Origin: Lineus longissimus | Taxonomy: Eukaryota > Nemertea > Pilidiophora > Heteronemertea > Lineidae | DNA length: 64,000 nucleotides | Direction: 5' to 3' | Assembly: GCF_910592395.1 (NCBI RefSeq) | Contig: NC_088318.1 | Span: 10,044,349 to 10,108,348, forward strand | Shown here: piece by piece, positions 53,112 to 63,419 of the stretch | Position numbering within the stretch: position 1 is the first letter of the stretch | Layout: each line of letters begins with the position of its first letter | Program-made: the position numbers and the translations under genes | The notes under the pieces: model-generated | What the model was told of the DNA's origin: nothing | Databases searched by the model: none | What the model saw: the letters and a program-made list of their open reading frames with translations, nothing else

Positions 53112-55379
53112 AAATACAAGGAAGAGTGGCTAATGAAAATTTCTTCCTAGCAAGAACATAAACATACATCCATAGTTGTCTCCTTCTCAAGGTTCACCAC
53201 ATTTTGGCCTTTTTTTGGGGGTTCCACTGATTTTAGGTCAGGTACATAGTGAGACTGGTCACTGTCTGACATGGTTCCTAGGTAGGTCCCATGGGAGTGA
53301 CTTGCTCAGACTGTCTGCAATGAACAAGCCTCAAGCCTTGACTCCACTGATTGTATGAGCTCCCATCTGCTCTTTCATGGATGTTCATTTGAGTTGAAAT
53401 ATCCTGAGTTAGCAGCCTTTTCATAGGTGGGAGCTCTTATCATCAGTGGAGTTTCCTCCATTGGTTGTTATTTGGCTCATCTGTCCTGGACTCCTCAACA
53501 GGTCACAGACCACTAACTTGAGCAAACATTAACAATTAACTGGAAGCAGCAGGGAATGAATCAACTTCAACAGAGCAGTGCATATACTATTCTTTAGACA
53601 ATCCACTCGGGTCCAGATGATTCCAATCCCATCAAATACCAACTCCAACTGGTACATGTCATGTGATAAGACGGACGCTTTTGTTAGTAGACTTAAAACA
53701 TAGCATGGCATGCAGCAGAAGCAGTTCAAATGAACAATAAAGCATGCTCGGAAAAGCAATTGAAAATGGTGTGACACATGGCCAACTTTGCAACAGGCTA
53801 GAGGGGACAACCTTGGCTACAAAATATGTTGGTGGCTAAAGTTGGCTCTGTCTTCTGAATCGGGGGGGGGGGGGGGGACGGGGTGATACTAGGAAAGATT
53901 CCTAGACTCCCACCACACTATTCACTCAAGGAGGCCAGGAGACGCATAAGTAGGCCTACACACGTCTCGATCAAGCAGGAGGGTGTGTGGGTGCACCACA
54001 CTGTGTCTCTCGTGGGGGGGGGGGGGGGGGGCAGGATAAAGAAGATGTCCCAAACCCCTATCTCATCTCTGCATCAGGGGTAGAATTGGCTCATCGGAAA
54101 CAGGTCACCACTGCTCGATCTTATACATTGTCTTCAATCAGGGGGTGATGCTGGATAAAGTACAGGATATCTCAACTACTACTACGTGATTCTTAAGCGG
54201 GGTTCAGATATGCATAAAGTGGATGCTGGGAAACAATAACACACACAAAATTGTCTCTAAGCAGGGGGTGGGTGGAAGCTGGGACACAATATAAATGTAC
54301 ATGTATATATGTCTCACCAGGGGGATGTGTCCAGGAGGAAATAATGTTAATAGGGGAATATAATCTGGTAATGATGGTGTTAGGAAGACATCTTTTTGTC
54401 ATGATCTTTATTGTCCGGCATCAATCATAGGTAATTAAAGGTAGCTTAAAGATAACTGAAAGGTTTATACATATTAGTTGTTTAACATGTTTAAAGGTAA
54501 TATACTGAGTGACATTGAAAGCAACTTGAATGCATGGGCGATTAGTATAACCCCCCCCCACCACCACCAAAAAATGTCCTATGGGGGGGTTATACTAATC
54601 GCCCATGCATTCAAGTAGCTTTCCAGGGGGAGATGTCCAGGGGGAGATGCCCTAGTATCCTGGAAATGGTGTCAGGAAGACATCTTTATTGTCTTCCGTA
54701 AAAAAGTATCTCTTATTTTCAGAAAATGAATTTGATTACATGTATTTGGGGGGGGGGCGGATACAGGATGTCCTAACCCCCTCATCTCTGTGGGAGGTGA
54801 CAAATGCTGATCATGCATGGGGCACAGGATTGGCTCTCAAGCACTGGGGGGGGGGGGGGGCGCTTATTTCCCCTTGAAAACGTCCTATGTGTCGCTAAGG
54901 GGGATAAGTAGGCCTAATGGGGGAGGGAGATGACCCCGAATCCTGGACAAATGGTGGGAACATGGTGTCCGGAAGATATCTTTTGTCTTCCTAAACCCGT
55001 ATAGTCATAGCTGTGATCTACAGAATGGATACCGGGCAAAACAATGACCTTATAGCTAGCTATGTACTGATTTCGGGGGAAAAATGTTGGATTATTATGA
55101 CATGTTTAATACTAGGTAAAATGTAAGACAACCTCCAAGTGTCTTTCGGTGCCAAGCAACCGATGTTTAGGCCTATATCTCATTCAGTTATCTTTAAAGT
55201 CCACAATTCAAGCAAAATATAAGTCGACCACTTCAATTATATGATCACATCAATGAGAAAAAAACACTAAATTCAAAAATATTGTGCTCGAACTTAGTTT
55301 AATCGAGTACTTTGTAGCACGATAATCCATCGGCCGCTAAAAATAAATGTCTTCGGGTATTTTCGGACATCTTCGGGTC
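53112..55379. other. Transposon interior between accessory gene and transposase
   Basis: This is probably the first intron and upstream part of the accessory gene. From 53860 on it is full of long G-runs (53862, 54015, 54747, 54846) and loosely repeated phrases such as GGAAGA(C/T)ATCTTT...GTCTTCC at about 54380, 54680 and 54970. A long palindrome is at 54526-54616. Short frames (53529-53810, 53883-54083, 54193-54402) are not supported. Confidence 0.4.
54526..54616. repeat. Long hairpin with GGGGG loop flank
   Basis: Arms CTTGAATGCATGGGCGATTA and TAATCGCCCATGCATTCAAG continue through GTATAACCCCCCC / GGGGGGGTTATAC, about 33 bp per arm, around a 25-base CCACC/AAAAAATG loop. Such a perfect hairpin could be a small foldback insertion. 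Confidence 0.8.
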
Positions 55380-55397
55380 GTGACGTATTACTAGGGA
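55380..55397 (+). promoter_or_regulatory. Shared 18-bp promoter motif, transposase side
   Basis: GTGACGTATTACTAGGGA lies 73-90 bp upstream of the transposase ATG. It contains a TGACGT (CRE/ATF-type) core. The same 18 bases, in the same orientation relative to the gene, lie upstream of the ballast gene at 61361-61378. Confidence 0.65.
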
Positions 55398-55469
55398 GAC
55401 ATGTTCGGGAATGCGGACATTGCTCATGTTGCTTCTAGATCCTCGTCGCGATCCCATCATCCTTAAGAA

Positions 55470-58400
55470 ATGCCAAATTATTGTGTTGTCGGCAAATGCA
55501 AGAATCGGACCGACAGTAAACTCGGCATTTCAACGTTCCCTTTTCCAAAAGATAAGGCAGTTTGTAAAAAATGGGTCAAGTTTGTTCAACGTTCGAGGCT
55601 GAACTTCGTCGAGCCTGAGCCTGGCAATACGTCCACAGTTGTATGCAACCGGCACTTCACGGAAGATTGTTTTGTGGATATTCCTTCCTTGGAATGTGCC
55701 ATTGAGGCGGACTACCATACAAAAAGGTTAGTTAACTCATCTTTCTTGTCTTCAAACAACTGAGGATTCGTAATTTCGAATGTAAACAGGTAAAGAAAGA
55801 CGTTTTTGCCCACTTGTAAAGAAGTTTCAATATCCGGAAAGATCGCTTCGTACCTAATTTCGGACAGTTTAACAATAGCCTTTCCTGTAACTGGGTTCGG
55901 TTTCAAGGGACTGCATGGGTTGTTTGGACTTGTACTAGGCCGCCCGAGAAGCTAAGGTCCCACTATGCATTCCTTTTTGGTGGCTCTGGGACCTGGTTGG
56001 CGTCTGGTGCGTTGAGCATCTGATACATGTGATAGCATGACAGCTGACATTCCATCAACATCATAGCCTACATGTGTCATTCATGACATGCATTGCTGCA
56101 TGGCCCAACTCATCAACTCATCATATAAATGCCTTGCCTAGCCATGCCTAGCACGCACAAGATTTGATTGGACATAGAAGCCATCAGACTATATGGCCCG
56201 TAAATATTTGGCTTTGTTTAATTTGGGATTGACAACCTACCAGTTGTGATTTTTGGTTTCCAGACCTCCTAGAAGAAAGCCTGATGCAGTACCAACAATC
56301 CTTTATCCTATTCCTGGCCTTGGCGCCCCTGACCCTGTCCCTGGCCCTGCCACTCCCAGAAGAAGTGAGCAGAATGTAGGTCGAGCAGCAGCATCGATAA
56401 GGGCACGCAAACGGGTATGTAAAACAGTACCTATAGTACTTGTTGACTGTCATCAGCATTAATGTACCGTTGTTATGATACATTTGTAGACCCAGTCAAG
56501 GAAGGTGTTTGACCGAGGTAGATTATTGGATTTATGCTGTTTACTAATAAGTACCATTTCCTTTCTTTTCAATGCAGACTGTTAATGAAGCCATTGCCAA
56601 CTTAAACCAACTGCAACCTGAACAATCAATGACTAAGAGTGATGATGACTCCAAGTGCTATGATAGTGACCCTCAGATTGATTTCGAGGTGCCTGCCACG
56701 CCTGCCCCCGTAGCGCCCAGTCCCAAATTAACAAGCATTCGACTAACTAGGTCTGAAAGTGAGTTTTTTTTCCTTCAATATCCTAAACTGAGTTTTTCTT
56801 CAATATCCTAAACTGGGTGTACCCAAGTACTTCCTATGATGCTGTGATGTGCAATGCCACGTGACAAAAATGTTGACATTCATTTAAACCCATTTATCTA
56901 TTGACCCACTCTTCTTGCAGTTTATGTTGTCAGCATTCCTCCAGCAGAAATGGTTTCGAGGGGACATCAAGTCCGGATGCCATATCGGTCAAAGGAAACG
57001 CAGACCACTAATTTTCAACCTGACCTCACCCACACTTCAGTGTCGATCATGGAGGTACCAAGTACGCCTGAAGCTGCATCTACCCCTCAGCCAAAATACA
57101 AGAGGAAGCGTTCTGATTCAAGTAACGATGAGGAGACTGAGCCCTTGGCAAAGCATTCTTTGTCATTTGTGGATGATGAAACCAAGGACCCCTCTTGGAA
57201 TCCAAATATGTCTTTGGAAAGTGTTGCATCTGCTAGGTATGTTTCATAGCACGATGTGCAAGGTTTGCAGTAGGCCTGCATAAGTTGCATTAAACCTTTG
57301 TTATAGAGCAAGAGGAATGTAGTACCTTGTTGGAAAGGGTTTGAGTTTTCATACTAGTAAATGAAAATTATGTCAACAGATCTTTAGTATCTAAAGAGAT
57401 ACTTATTTTTCTTAAATCCATTTCAGTGATGCCAACAATAAGCGAGCATCCTCATCCCTGACCGAGGGTATGTGTGCAGTTTCAGTGTCCAAGCTTTTGG
57501 AGCTGTTCCAAATCTGCTACAACTGCGGCCATTTCGGAGCAGAAGGCCGGATTTCGGGGACAGACGGTTCAATGGTGACCATCACACAGTCATGCTTGTC
57601 ATGTGATGGTATCTGGAAATGGCAGAGCAAGGAAATGATTGGAACAGTATATGCTGGTAACATCGGCCTATCGATGGCAATTCTTGCAGCGGGTGCTATT
57701 CCAAGCAAAGTAATAAGGGTCCTGCAATTCTGGGGCATTCGAAGCATTTCCTCCGGAACATATTTTCGACACCAGTCAAAGTACCTGAACCAGGCAGTAC
57801 GTAATGTTTGGGAGGAGGAGACCATCCGGGCACTGGCAGCTGTAGAGGACGTGGCCAAACTCTCCGGTGATGGAAGGTGCGATTCGCCCGGCCATTGTGC
57901 GAAGTATGGTTCTTACAGTTTACATGACACAGAGAGAAACGCCATTGTCATGACACAACTTGTTCAGGTAAAAACTACAATTTGGCTCTCGTTGCTATTA
58001 TGGCATATCTTTCCAGGAAGCCTGTTTCTGCCATCATTCACTGAGGCAGTATCCTGAAGTCATATTTGTATTACAACAACATTCATATCACTTCAGTTTT
58101 TCATGTGCCTCATTATTTTGCAGTCCACTGAGGTTAAGAACTCCTACCACATGGAGCTGGAGGGTCTGTCCCGATGTGTCGATGAAGTGAAAGCATACGC
58201 CCCACATGTTAAGATAGAATTAACAACTGATGGCCACAAATCAGTGGAGAAGTGGTTGAGAGAGGAACAATCGGACACCATAAGGCATTATTTTGATGTG
58301 TGGCATGTTGCTAAAGGTGAGTACCACTATCAGTGCTGTGATTTGCACACACTGCCTTTTTGTCTCAACAAATATAATCTTGTTTCTCATTTCCCAATTC

Positions 58401-59989
58401 CGTCGGTTCTCATGTTAACTCTTTTGGATGTGGCATTAAGAAATGATCAACAAGATTCCAGTCGTCAACCTTTACTTTTAGGTAACTTCGATTAACTTAT
58501 GAATTTTATAGTATACAGTGCGTGCGGAAAAAAACTACCCACAGAAAAATGATGAACTGTTGGGTTTTTTTTCCCGGACGCACTATAGAAGTTATCTATC
58601 GCAAATTGTGTCTAGTTCATTTAGTTAAACCATACGACACTCCTGTCTGTCATCTAGGAAAGTTCACATTATACAATACTATACTTCCAGGACTGAGGAA
58701 AAGACTCAAGCCCATAACCATGAACAGGCGGTTTCAGCTGGTCAACAAATGGCTGAAAAGTATTATCAATCACTTGTACTGGTGTGCCATGACCAGCAAT
58801 AACGACCAATCATTGATCTTGGCCAAGTGGAGATCAATAGTGAACCATATAGCCGGCGTCCACACGCACGAAGAAAACGAACTGTTCCCCAAGTGTATCC
58901 ACAGTCGTATTCGAAGGCAGTGGTTTAAGAAAGGTGAGTATGTGCATGCCCTTACCCTTTACCCCAATAATGGTTGCTGTATTCATGGAATTAAGCTAGA
59001 AATTGTGTTTCCAAACTTATTTGTGTATGAAAACACTGTGTTTGAATTGTTAAATCAATCGGAAGTTACTTTGGTACTCCTCTACGGTTTTTGTCTTCTA
59101 GGAACAGAAGAATACGACAAGGTGTGTGCTCTGCTTCTCAACAAGAACCTTCTACATTCAATCTCAAAGCTCAGCTCGGATGGCCAGACATCTGGTTTGG
59201 AGGGATACCATAGCAGCCTTCTACACTTCGCCCCAAAGATGTACCATTTCGGATACAATGGGATGAAAAGCAGGTACGATGATAATTGTATCAACGCTGT
59301 TCATTACAGCATGACGACATAACACCAAAACATCACCATGCTGGTGAAGGAAGGCACATTTTAAAGGGAACCACCTTGAATGATCATGAGCTGTAGAATA
59401 TCCATTTCCATAGAGTTAAATTAGTTTACTGTGTTTATTTCCAGGCTAGAGATTGCTGCATTGCATTTCAATGAGAATGCTGGGAGGAAGCAGCACCAGA
59501 ATAAGGATGGCCAACTTCGGTTTTCTGTTCGTCATCCAAAGAACCGATATGGAAATCATATTGTGACGTCAAGATCAGGGGCACCGACATTTGGCAAGTA
59601 GTTTCAGTTCAGTCAATATACATGTATTTTGTTAAATGACAAGATAATTCATGGGTGCCACTGCGCCTGACTATGTCATGCGAACATAATATTGAAACAT
59701 GCCCTTTACTGTGTAGTACATGATCTTCTTTTGCATGGTTAATGCATGGAGAAACAGAAGTGGTAAAAAAGGATTACCAGTATATCTATATTCATAATCG
59801 TCTTTTATTTCAGGTTATGTTGATAAGTTTGAGGAGGAAGTCAAGAGGCTGGTTTTGACTGGGCATGACTACACGATTGACAAGGGAGACACTCCTGCAC
59901 CTCTTTGTTCACGGTTTGAAAGGCCACCCAAAGAAGAAGCCATCAAGATGCAGCAAAATGCCCATGCACAACGCTTCAAGAAAAATTAA
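55470..59989 (+). CDS. THAP-domain DDE transposase, 792 aa, ten exons, intact
   Basis: Exons: 55470-55726, 56264-56414, 56578-56758, 56921-57236, 57427-57967, 58124-58316, 58691-58933, 59102-59273, 59445-59593, 59814-59989. All phases agree and the sum is 2379 nt. All borders are GT-AG except a GC donor after 59593. Residues 1-86 are a THAP zinc finger (C5, C10, then CNRH) for sequence-specific DNA binding. A Pro-rich and acidic linker (87-300) follows. Two CxxC pairs (332/335, 358/361) precede the core, with 'GDGRCDSPGHCAKYG' (D450), 'ELTTDGHKSVEKWL' (D518), 'HYFDVWHVAKG' (D540) and 'SGLEGYHSSLLHFAPK' (E661) as candidate catalytic or metal ligands. AATAAA is at 60302. By recollection the core resembles Kolobok-type transposases, which normally give TTAA duplications. 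The intact frame suggests recent activity. Confidence 0.88.
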
Positions 59990-60301
59990 ACTGACATTAA
60001 ACTGTTAAGGACATTAAACTGTTAATGTGGTCAGTCTTCCACCTATCATCCTGCGCATTGGATGTTGTTCGCTGCTCCATATTAATCAACATAAAGCGGC
60101 AGCCTCATAATTTTTGGAAATATTATCCAGCTACTTTTTCCGCTCCAACTGTGTAGAAGGGAGGGGTTGAGCTATGGACTTGTTGGACGAAGTCTTGTGT
60201 TTCTAATGTATCATAGCATCATTTTGGGGTGGGGTGGGTTGAGAGGGGAAGGGGGTGTAGTCAGATGAAACCATTTTTTATACCTGGATTCATTGTAAGT
60301 G

Positions 60302-60311
60302 AATAAATAAA
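60302..60311 (+). terminator. Polyadenylation signal of the transposase gene
   Basis: AATAAATAAA lies 313 bp after the transposase stop and before the convergent ballast gene's stop at 60401. Confidence 0.6.
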
Positions 60312-60400
60312 GTGTTTCTAAGAAATGTTAGCATAATACTATGTATTCTTTCTTTTATATTAATTCTGCATGGTAATTCACAAATTTTACAATCCTGCCA

Positions 60401-61296
60401 TTACTGTCCATCAACAAATCCCTGATAATAGGCATTTTCCTCCAGTCCAGGAGCAGGGAACACAGCACGAATGTTACAAACAACACAGGAAGGGATCACA
60501 ACCCGAATGTCTTTCCCGAGGTAACCGTAGGTCCACCTGACAACTTGCCTGTAGGCAACATGTCGCAACTTTTTAAAGAGTGGCCCATCGTAGGCTTGCT
60601 TGCCATACTGCTGTCGATACTGCAACCAGGCAATTTCTAAAACTGTCCTATTCAGGCAGGCGTTGGCAAAGTCTTCATGGCGTGTGAAACACTCCAGCCC
60701 CTCCATCTTCTCTCCGAACTCTGCGACCTGCCGACAACAAACACACTCGCCCCTTGTAGGTAGAACTTGGCAGGAGCCACAGGTGCACCTGAAAAGAGAG
60801 TACTTCAGTGAAAATAACAGGGCCTGCTACATTCCAAGTAGGCCTATGGCATGCACATCGCGATGTACATGATGCAGGCCTACATACATGGGCATGGCCT
60901 ACCGGCCTAGGCCAGTTTCGTCCCATCGAGTCAAAATTGTCTGTAGGCCTAAAGCAGAGCAGCCTATCGTGACTTCGTAAGGTAGGCTGGGCCATAGCCC
61001 TAAGGCATAGGCATAGGCATGATATCGACACATTGGATAGGGTTTCAAACTCACCAGTTTTCCACAACTGTGTGATCAACGAGAGCCGCTCCGGCTCCGT
61101 CATCACCAGCCATTTCTTCATCAGCAGCGTCGGAATGTTCCTCTTCCTCCTCCGCCTCTGGTTCGAACATGTATGGCTGAATTGCCCAATCGCCTTCCTC
61201 CACGTTCTCTTCTGTACCTTCGGCACCTTCTTCACACTCTGGCCAGACATCAAAGTCACTCAGATCCGAAGATATTGTGGAATCTGTGTCGCTCAT
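60401..61296 (-). CDS. P2X7-type C-terminal 'ballast' domain protein, 209 aa, two exons
   Basis: Exon 1 is 61296-61055 (ATG to donor CTG|GTGAGT). Exon 2 is 60788-60401 (acceptor TTTTCAG, stop TAA). The split codon gives W81 and the frame is intact. Residues 1-80 are very acidic ('MSDTDSTISSDLSDFD', 'IQPYMFEPEAEEEEE'). Residues 81-205 carry the full P2X7 intracellular-domain pattern: WCTCGSC, ECVCC, 'CFTRHEDF', 'LRHVAYRQVVRWTYGYLG', 'VIPSCVVCNIRAVFP' and a final Y-x-GF. In vertebrate P2X7 this domain binds zinc ions and guanine nucleotide below the membrane. Here there is no channel part, no signal peptide and no membrane helix, so the product is probably soluble. It is convergent with the transposase gene and shares its upstream motif. 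Its role in the transposon is unknown. Confidence 0.88.
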
Positions 61297-61360
61297 TGTT
61301 CAACTTGACATGCATTGAACACGTTGAATAGACTGACCCAGTTCCTATATCCTCATTGTG

Positions 61361-61378
61361 TCCCTAGTAATACGTCAC
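61361..61378 (-). promoter_or_regulatory. Shared 18-bp promoter motif, ballast-gene side
   Basis: Read on the minus strand it is GTGACGTATTACTAGGGA, ending 65 bp before the ballast ATG. It is identical to 55380-55397 upstream of the transposase. Co-regulation of the two genes is the simplest reading. Confidence 0.65.
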
Positions 61379-61559
61379 CTCCGGTCAGCTCAGGGCGAAT
61401 TTGCATAATGACCTAGATAATTGTTTTCTTCGGAAACGGGCTCCGAGCGGCGATTAAAAGCTTGTTTTTGGGTGGATCGAGGTTACCTTTTGAAATGTTT
61501 GATGGATATTTCATTAATATGAGTATTTCATTATCATAATCTAACAAAAATAGGATGTT

Positions 61560-61863
61560 TGAGGTTAGCTTGAATTGTGGACTTTAAGCTACCTTTAATA
61601 AAACATTTAAGTGTCATTCAGTGTCTTTAAGCTACCTTTAAGAAAACATTTAAGTGGCATTTAGTGTCTTTAGGCAACTGGTTATTATACATGATTCAGT
61701 TATCTTTAAGCTACCTTTAAGAAAACTTTCAGTGTCATTCAGTACCTTTAAGCAACTGAAATGTATCTATCTTTCAGTTTTCTTTAAGTTGCCTTTAAGT
61801 CAACTTTCCGTTGACTGAAAGGCAGCAACGTTTTTCAGTTGATTTTAAGTAAAACTGAAAGAC
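61560..61863. repeat. Right subterminal repeat array of the 11.3-kb transposon
   Basis: Words such as CTTTAAGCTACCTTTAAGAA and AACATTTAAGTG recur about every 50 bp, with CTTTCAG/CTTTAAG cores as in the left end. The array runs into the inverted end at 61864. Confidence 0.8.
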
Positions 61864-61972
61864 ACTGAAATTTGATGTTTCGTCCAGTGTTGGTAAGCGC
61901 TGCATTTTTATTTCATATTTTTTCATACATTATGTTTGCTTTTGCTTATGAAACTGTCATCTTTTAGCATCA

Positions 61973-62961
61973 TTACATCAATCCATACTGCCAAGGAACT
62001 TCTCCTTGTGGAGATGGGAAGTAATCCCGTAATTCATCTCTGATTGCTGTAGCAGTGAGCGCATGGTGATTTCCAGCTAATTGCTCAATGGGAAGCAGGT
62101 TATCTTTGGGCATACCCTCTTTTCGCCAAGAACCAGGTAGGCGACGCGGAGCATACCTATGACGGGAGGCTTTCTTTGATATCATGAAGTTGTGTAATGC
62201 GCACGACGCCAACACTATTGTTTCCGTTTTTTCCGGCCCTACTGGTATTGGCTTTCGAAAGACTCGAAAAACAGTGGACAGCAGTCCGAAAGCATTTTCG
62301 ACAATTCGTCTTGCTCTTGACAACCTGTAGTTGAAAATAAGCATCGCTCCCGGGATATTACGTAACGGGTACGGTTTCATTATGTTCTCACGAAGTGGAA
62401 ATGCATCATCGGCTACTATAACGTACGGTACCTTGCGGTTTCGTCCTGGGAGAACTTCCGGGGGCGGTAAATGAAGCGTTTTGTTCTCGAGACCCAAAGC
62501 CAATGAGCATTTCGCGAAAACTCCTCCGTCTGCAGCCCTGCCATTACATCCAACATCAATGAACGAAAATTCGGATCTTCAAGGAGTAATTCCTGCTGAA
62601 AAGCATGATAAGCCCCATAGGTTTCTCTTCTCATCAGTCACTTGTGAGCCCAGATCTTGTGCTTCCTCTTCGGTTTCCTCTTCTTTTGTAGAATAATGTA
62701 CACCGCAGCCGCGGCTGCTCCCTCCGCTCTCTTCGAAGGCATCATACTAAATACCTTTCCCAATAGGCCTAACTCGCACGTGGAGGGATCAATGACCGTC
62801 CGATGGCTGTTTTCTGACAGTTTTACTCTCACGTGGAAGAAGCTACGGAAACATTCTCTCGAGAGAAACTCGCGATAGCTAGAAATCATCTCTCCGATAG
62901 TAACTGTCAATACGATTTTCTCGCACGTGGATGGATCAAATATATTTATGTCGACAGTCAC
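61973..62961 (-). pseudogene. Harbinger transposase (copy 2), nonsense and frame change
   Basis: The minus-strand frame 62961-62638 matches the start of copy 1 and ends in a TGA where copy 1 has the Trp of 'WAHKWLM'. Frame 62634-62416 continues with 'AFQQELLLEDPNFRSLM'. Frame 62503-61973 holds 'KTLHLPPPEVLPGRNRKVPY', 'VIVADDAFPLRENIMKPYP' and 'NYRLSRARRIVENAFGLLST'. It has the part that copy 1 lost, so a near-complete transposase can be inferred for the family, but this copy is broken. Confidence 0.85.
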
Positions 62962-63007
62962 TGAGAGAAAATGTCGACACTTTCTCTCACGTGGAATGTC
63001 ACCTTAA

Positions 63008-63419
63008 GTTTGAAAACAGTCTTATAAAATACCACACAGCAGCCTTAGTTCAAAAGGACTGTTGCTAAAATGAGAGAATCGGTCTACAAAGATGAATTCT
63101 ATTTTGTCAAACACATTGAGTTCAAGCTGAATTTGAAATTAGAGCACCATTACATCGGATTGCCATGCAAAATTTGACCAGTAACACTGCACATCCTATT
63201 AGTACCAAAGAATTTGAAGCACCATACACACATTTCACATTAAATCCATGAAGTCCAAGCTAGTTACACTCAATGTATCCGTATTGTCCTTATCAGTTTC
63301 GAAGCGGGAGAAGTGCGTGCTTGGCTCACTTGTTTCCTCCATTGGTGCAGCAGATTTGGTCGCACAGGTACACAGACAGTGACACTTCCTGCGGGAACGT
63401 TCTTGCAACACAGTGTTCT
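63008..63419. other. Intergenic, no gene
   Basis: No convincing coding frame, RNA or repeat was seen before the hairpin repeat at the window's right edge. Confidence 0.35.

Larger units (their letters stand above)
50567..61889 (+). mobile_element. Intact 11,323-bp DNA transposon with CACTG ends, THAP-DDE transposase and P2X7-ballast gene
   Basis: The ends start CACTGGACGAAA and are inverted over 26 bases with two mismatches (50567-50592 and 61864-61889). TTG is present at 50564-50566 and 61890-61892, while the uninterrupted Harbinger copy has it once. This proves insertion with a 3-bp duplication. Both subterminal zones (50590-51230, 61560-61860) are arrays of short CTTTAAG/CTTTCAG motifs, as known from CACTA/EnSpm-type elements. 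Genes: a minus-strand accessory gene (53108-52140), a plus-strand transposase (55470-59989) and a minus-strand ballast protein (61296-60401). The CACTG start and 3-bp duplication point to the CMC (CACTA/Mirage/Chapaev) group. The transposase looks different to me, so the superfamily is left open. Confidence 0.93.
49940..63004 (-). mobile_element. PIF/Harbinger copy 2, split by an 11.3-kb transposon
   Basis: The left end AGGCGACATTCCACGTGAGAG is at 49940 and the right end CTCTCACGTGGAATGTCACCT ends at 63004. TAA flanks at 49937-49939 and 63005-63007. The parts 49940-50566 and 61890-63004 align with copy 1 (18893-20421) in the reverse direction. The MADF gene lies on the plus strand at the left and the transposase on the minus strand at the right. 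The 50567-61889 transposon sits between the two genes. Confidence 0.95.

Noticed and set aside
53862-54860. G-runs as coding or regulatory elements
   Set aside because: Runs of 12-18 G in intron-like DNA; length is probably unstable or inaccurate in the assembly, and no gene uses them.
50567-61889. Insertion explained as two or more independent nested elements
   Set aside because: The matching 26-bp ends, matching subterminal words at both ends and a single TTG duplication are best explained by one element. The ballast and transposase genes also share a promoter motif.
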